DNA of 7,772 nt from Deltaproteobacteria bacterium. Lineage in GTDB: Bacteria; Desulfobacterota; GWC2-55-46; JADFVP01. The stretch lies in the NCBI GenBank assembly GCA_024275855.1, contig JAJRYL010000230.1, positions 1 to 7,772 on the forward strand, written 5' to 3'. A program made the position numbers and the translations under genes. A model generated the notes under the pieces. The model worked only from the letters and a program-made list of their open reading frames with translations. It was not told where the DNA came from and did not search any database. Positions 5,231 through 7,772 of this stretch are shown here, piece by piece (the stretch's first letter is position 1; the number at the start of each line of letters is the position of its first letter).

Positions 5231-6986
5231 TGCCACTCCTCCTCGACTCTTCTATAACCACACCGCCAAAGACCTCAAGGGCCTCCTGCACAAGCGGCTC
5301 CGGGCCTCTTTTTTTCTCTTCGGTTGCCGTGCCGACACCTACCTCTATGCGCATTTCTCTTTTAAAGAAGCTCTTGCACAGAGACCCAAGCTGCGCCCTG
5401 TCCGCAGAGAGTTTACACTCGCGCCTTTTGTCGGTGGCGTTTATCCTTACTACATCTCCGTCTATATCTATACTGGCGGCCTCAAGCAGTTGACCGAGCG
5501 CCGGGTTGCGTTTCGTTATCTGCTTCAACAGAGTATCGGGCGCGTTGCCTGCATTAACGCCGCTGTAGACGGCAACAGGCTCTTTGGCCACTGCGGCCTT
5601 CACGGCGTTAGCTACCGGCACGGCAGCCCCGCCCTGGAAGAACTCCGCGGTTTTGCCGGAATGCGTTAACTCCGGACTGAAACCAGCCCCGCTTACAGAA
5701 ACCGAAGCCTCTTTCGGGGCCATGCGTTCCGGTTCGGCTAAACCTTTCGCCTCTGCCGAAGGCCGCTCCAAACGGGTTGGCGCCGCGCCGGCAGGCTTAA
5801 CCCCGTTAGCGCCCGGCAGAACCGGGGCACGGTTAGAGAGCCTTTCAAGGCTCTCGGTTATAGCCGCGACAGAGCTGACCTCGTCAAAAATAGCCGCCTT
5901 AACAAGCGCCATCTCAAGAGCGTACCTCGGAAACGCGCTTCTTGAGACCTCTTCGTATGCTTTAGAGATTATAGTAAAGAGCATCTGGAGCCGCTCGGCT
6001 CCGGTGCAGCCCGCAAGCTTTTCAAGCCGTTCGTACTCGTGGTCCGGCAGGTCGGAGACAAGCGCCCTTGCGCCCTGACCGGAATCTACACCGACATAAA
6101 CCACATTTAAATCGCGCACCACCTCTATAAGGTCTGCGGAGGCTTTTTTCAAATCATACCCAAATTTATAGATCTTTTCAACAAGATTGAGACAATTAAC
6201 CGCATCTTTAAGAACCACGGCTTCGAGAAGGTCGAAGAGCACGGAACGGTCCATAAGGCCGAGCGCGGAAGAGACATCGCCGCTCTTGACCGTACCGCCG
6301 CCAAAAGCGAGCACCTGCTCCAATAGGCTCTGCGCGTCGCGCAGGCTACCGTCGCCGCCCCGGGCAAGCGCGTAGAGCGCGTCGTCGTCAAAGGCAATTC
6401 CCTCGGTTTCTACAATCTTCTTAAGGTGCCGCTGTATTTTACTCAGCGGAATGCGTTTAAAGTCGAGCCGTTGACAGCGCGAAAGTATCGTAAGGGGTAT
6501 TTTATGGATCTCTGTTGTGGCAAAGATAAAGACAGCGTGCGCGGGCGGCTCTTCAAGCGTCTTTAAAAGGGCGTTGAATGCCTGGGAGGTGAGCATATGG
6601 ACTTCGTCTATTATATAGACCCTGTACTTGCCTTCGCTCGGCAGATACTTAACGCTCTCTCGTATTTCGCGGATATTGTCTACGGAGTTGTTGGAGGCTC
6701 CGTCTATTTCAAAGACATCGGTGCTCGAACCGTTGATTACGCCCTTGCACTGCGAACACGTATTACACGGAACGGAGGTAGGCCCGGACGCGCAGTTAAG
6801 GCACCTTGCGAGTATCCTTGCCGCCGTGGTCTTGCCGACCCCGCGAGGGCCCGAAAAGATATAGGCGTGAGAGATCCTGCCGCTTTCGACCCCGCCTTCG
6901 AGCGTACGGGTAACGTGGTTCTGCCCGACTATCTCGGAGAACAGGACAGGTCTCCACTTTCTCGCTATAACCTGGTAATCGGACAT
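5223..6986 (-). CDS. dnaX: DNA polymerase III subunit gamma/tau
   Basis: 587 aa from the ATG at 6986, starting MSDYQVIARKWRPVLFSEIV, the standard DnaX N-terminus. The open frame extends upstream to 7100, but that part enters the SRP RNA gene and is rejected. GGGAGG lies 12 bases before the ATG, a rather long spacing. Features: Walker A GPRGVGKT (46-53); zinc ligands C65, C74, C77, C80; Walker B IIDEVHML (125-132); sensor 1 ATTEIHKIP (156-164) and SRC with R170 (169-171); sensor 2 GDGSLRDAQSL (211-221). The third clamp-loader domain runs to about residue 375. An Ala/Pro/Gly-rich linker (about 385-480) and a C-terminal domain ending LVQEALEVFGGVVIE follow. DnaX is the ATPase motor of the clamp loader and tethers polymerase III. 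No frameshift site is well placed to make a short gamma form. Confidence 0.96.
   Translation of the reverse strand: MSDYQVIARKWRPVLFSEIVGQNHVTRTLEGGVESGRISHAYIFSGPRGVGKTTAARILARCLNCASGPTSVPCNTCSQCKGVINGSSTDVFEIDGASNNSVDNIREIRESVKYLPSEGKYRVYIIDEVHMLTSQAFNALLKTLEEPPAHAVFIFATTEIHKIPLTILSRCQRLDFKRIPLSKIQRHLKKIVETEGIAFDDDALYALARGGDGSLRDAQSLLEQVLAFGGGTVKSGDVSSALGLMDRSVLFDLLEAVVLKDAVNCLNLVEKIYKFGYDLKKASADLIEVVRDLNVVYVGVDSGQGARALVSDLPDHEYERLEKLAGCTGAERLQMLFTIISKAYEEVSRSAFPRYALEMALVKAAIFDEVSSVAAITESLERLSNRAPVLPGANGVKPAGAAPTRLERPSAEAKGLAEPERMAPKEASVSVSGAGFSPELTHSGKTAEFFQGGAAVPVANAVKAAVAKEPVAVYSGVNAGNAPDTLLKQITKRNPALGQLLEAASIDIDGDVVRINATDKRRECKLSADRAQLGSLCKSFFKREMRIEVGVGTATEEKKRGPEPLVQEALEVFGGVVIEESRRSGNV
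5238..5243 (-). promoter_or_regulatory. Ribosome binding site of ebfC inside dnaX
   Basis: AGGAGG on the minus strand lies within the last codons of dnaX (the RRS of its C-terminal SRRSGNV), seven bases before the ebfC ATG at 5230. It decides between the ATG at 5230 and the GTG at 5236, which would have only one base of spacing. It also implies that ribosomes finishing dnaX can restart on ebfC. Confidence 0.75.
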
Positions 6987-7021
6987 GGCGTTGCTTGACC
7001 TCCCATACCGGCGGCTCGATG

Positions 7022-7036
7022 AGGCGCCTTGCGCCT
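7022..7036 (-). other. Short perfect hairpin between the SRP RNA and dnaX
   Basis: On the minus strand AGGCGC (7036-7031), loop AAG, GCGCCT (7027-7022) form a six-pair, mostly G-C stem. It lies after the SRP RNA 3' end and 36 bases before the dnaX start. No U-run follows. If transcription continues from ffs into dnaX, it could mark a processing point or affect dnaX translation; this is inference. Confidence 0.4.
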
Positions 7037-7062
7037 GAGGTGCCGTGAATAAAACAGAGAGC

Positions 7063-7193
7063 TTGAAGAGAGTGTTGATAGCCAGGCACCCTTGCGGCAC
7101 ATGGGTTAATCTGCTACCGTTGCTTCCTTCCGGACCTGGCGGACTTTACGGATCGTCCATTGCGCAAGACCCGGCTATCAACACTCTTTTCAA
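7063..7193 (-). ncRNA. ffs: Small bacterial signal recognition particle RNA (4.5S-type)
   Basis: The minus strand contains CAGGTCCGGAAGGAAGCAAC, the nearly invariant apical domain of bacterial SRP RNA. Its GGAA tetraloop is at 7131-7128, and the adjoining symmetric and asymmetric loops form the Ffh binding site. Flanking segments pair into the expected rod, from GCCGGGTCTTGCG on the 5' side to CGCAAGGGTGCCTGGC on the 3' side. This core of about 97 nt is then extended by a very long end helix. Positions 7193-7173 are complementary to 7083-7063 over 21 bases with one A-C mismatch. The exact RNA ends are uncertain; GTTTTATT lies shortly after the 3' arm (7052-7045) and may serve in termination. 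The RNA joins Ffh to target membrane proteins to the translocon. It lies between tRNA-Ser and dnaX on the same strand. A TATCAT about seven bases upstream of the 5' arm could be a -10 box, with no good -35. Confidence 0.93.
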
Positions 7194-7258
7194 GCCATGA
7201 TATGAAAGTACTTTTTAAAATCTATATAAAACGAAGAACGGAAACAAGACATAAAATA

Positions 7259-7349
<91 letters not shown>

Positions 7350-7772
7350 AACTATCTGTTCATTCTATTTTCTCTCCGTATACAAACGACTTATATACGA
7401 TATTGGAGAAACACCGGAAACGGTAAAAAAACTCTCTGAACAATGCAAACGGCACAACACTAAAGAGGCCGGTACTGCGAAACAACCTGCGCGGTTAACG
7501 CCAGGCGCGCCCTGTAGAACCCCAAAGGGCCAAAAGAGCCGCCAACACACGGACTTAGGTTAAGCTTACAGTATGCGGCATGAAACTTCCTGCACTATTG
7601 CGAGCTATAAGGGCCGTTTGAAATAGTACAGGCAATGGATAGCATAAGACGATAATCTTACACCATTAAGGCCATCTTTGCCAGCAACTTTTTTAAAAAT
7701 ATCAACGAACGGCGGCGGCTCTTACAATGGAAAACAGAAGGCAGGTGCGCCGCACTTGACGGTTATCTATTA
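7350..7772. other. Intergenic region upstream of tRNA-Ser, no gene supported
   Basis: Open frames here are short, lack ribosome sites and have no recognisable protein motif, so I call no gene. The part nearest the tRNA is A+T-rich and probably holds its promoter (a weak TAGAAT at 7367-7362). Two minor structures are visible. One is a nested inverted repeat at 7634-7667 (AATGG/CCATT outside TAAGA/TCTTA). The other is a plus-strand TTGAAA-16-TAGCAT (7618-7645) that could be a divergent promoter but has no gene behind it within the window. A TTGACG at the extreme right edge cannot be judged. The next gene probably starts or ends beyond 7772. Confidence 0.6.

Noticed and set aside
5309..5315. Run of seven A (minus strand) in dnaX as a programmed frameshift site for a gamma form
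   Set aside because: The zero frame is GAG AAA AAA AGA, so the heptamer is not in the A-AAA-AAG register. A -1 shift would only replace the last 27 or so residues, not remove the tau region.
6987..7100. N-terminal extension of DnaX by 38 residues to an ATG at 7100
   Set aside because: The extension lies partly inside the SRP RNA gene and has no DnaX similarity; the normal family start MSDYQVIARKWRP is at 6986.

Overview
This window looks like a chromosomal core segment of an anaerobic, Gram-negative-type bacterium, most likely a deltaproteobacterium (Desulfobacterota in the broad sense). That assignment is inferred from gene content and remembered synteny, not from a search. The evidence is a four-subunit pyruvate:ferredoxin oxidoreductase, an MglB-type roadblock protein next to it, and a tRNA-Ser / SRP RNA / dnaX / ebfC / recR block. 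Every gene I can support lies on the minus strand, so transcription runs from high to low coordinates.

Layout in transcription order. 7350-7772 has no gene I can support. tRNA-Ser(GGA) is at 7259-7349, followed by the small bacterial SRP RNA (ffs) at 7063-7193, which has an unusually long, nearly perfect terminal helix. Next is a DNA replication and repair block: dnaX (6986-5223), ebfC/ybaB (5230-4901, overlapping dnaX by 8 nt) and recR (about 4838-4239, TTG start). The 427-nt gap 3812-4238 holds three tandem copies of a 52-53-bp non-coding unit, then a probable terminator and a probable sigma70-type promoter. The por operon follows in the order porG, porD, porA, porB (3811-617). porD and porA overlap by one base, and the porG-porD and porA-porB gaps each contain a hairpin with the same GCGGA/TCCGC stem. 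After probable terminators and a 271-nt gap with short direct repeats comes the 5' part of an mglB-like gene, which runs off the left edge.

How they work together: DnaX (clamp-loader tau), EbfC (nucleoid-associated protein) and RecR (RecFOR recombination mediator) form a widely conserved cluster. PorGDAB makes one thiamine-diphosphate/iron-sulfur enzyme that interconverts pyruvate and acetyl-CoA with ferredoxin as electron carrier. MglB is expected to act as GTPase-activating partner of an MglA GTPase, probably encoded just beyond the left edge.

I see no defence island, mobile element, CRISPR array or clearly new multi-gene system. The items most worth a second look are the 52-bp tandem array, the direct repeats upstream of mglB, the paired hairpins in the por operon, the substituted Toprim residue of RecR and the long SRP RNA helix.
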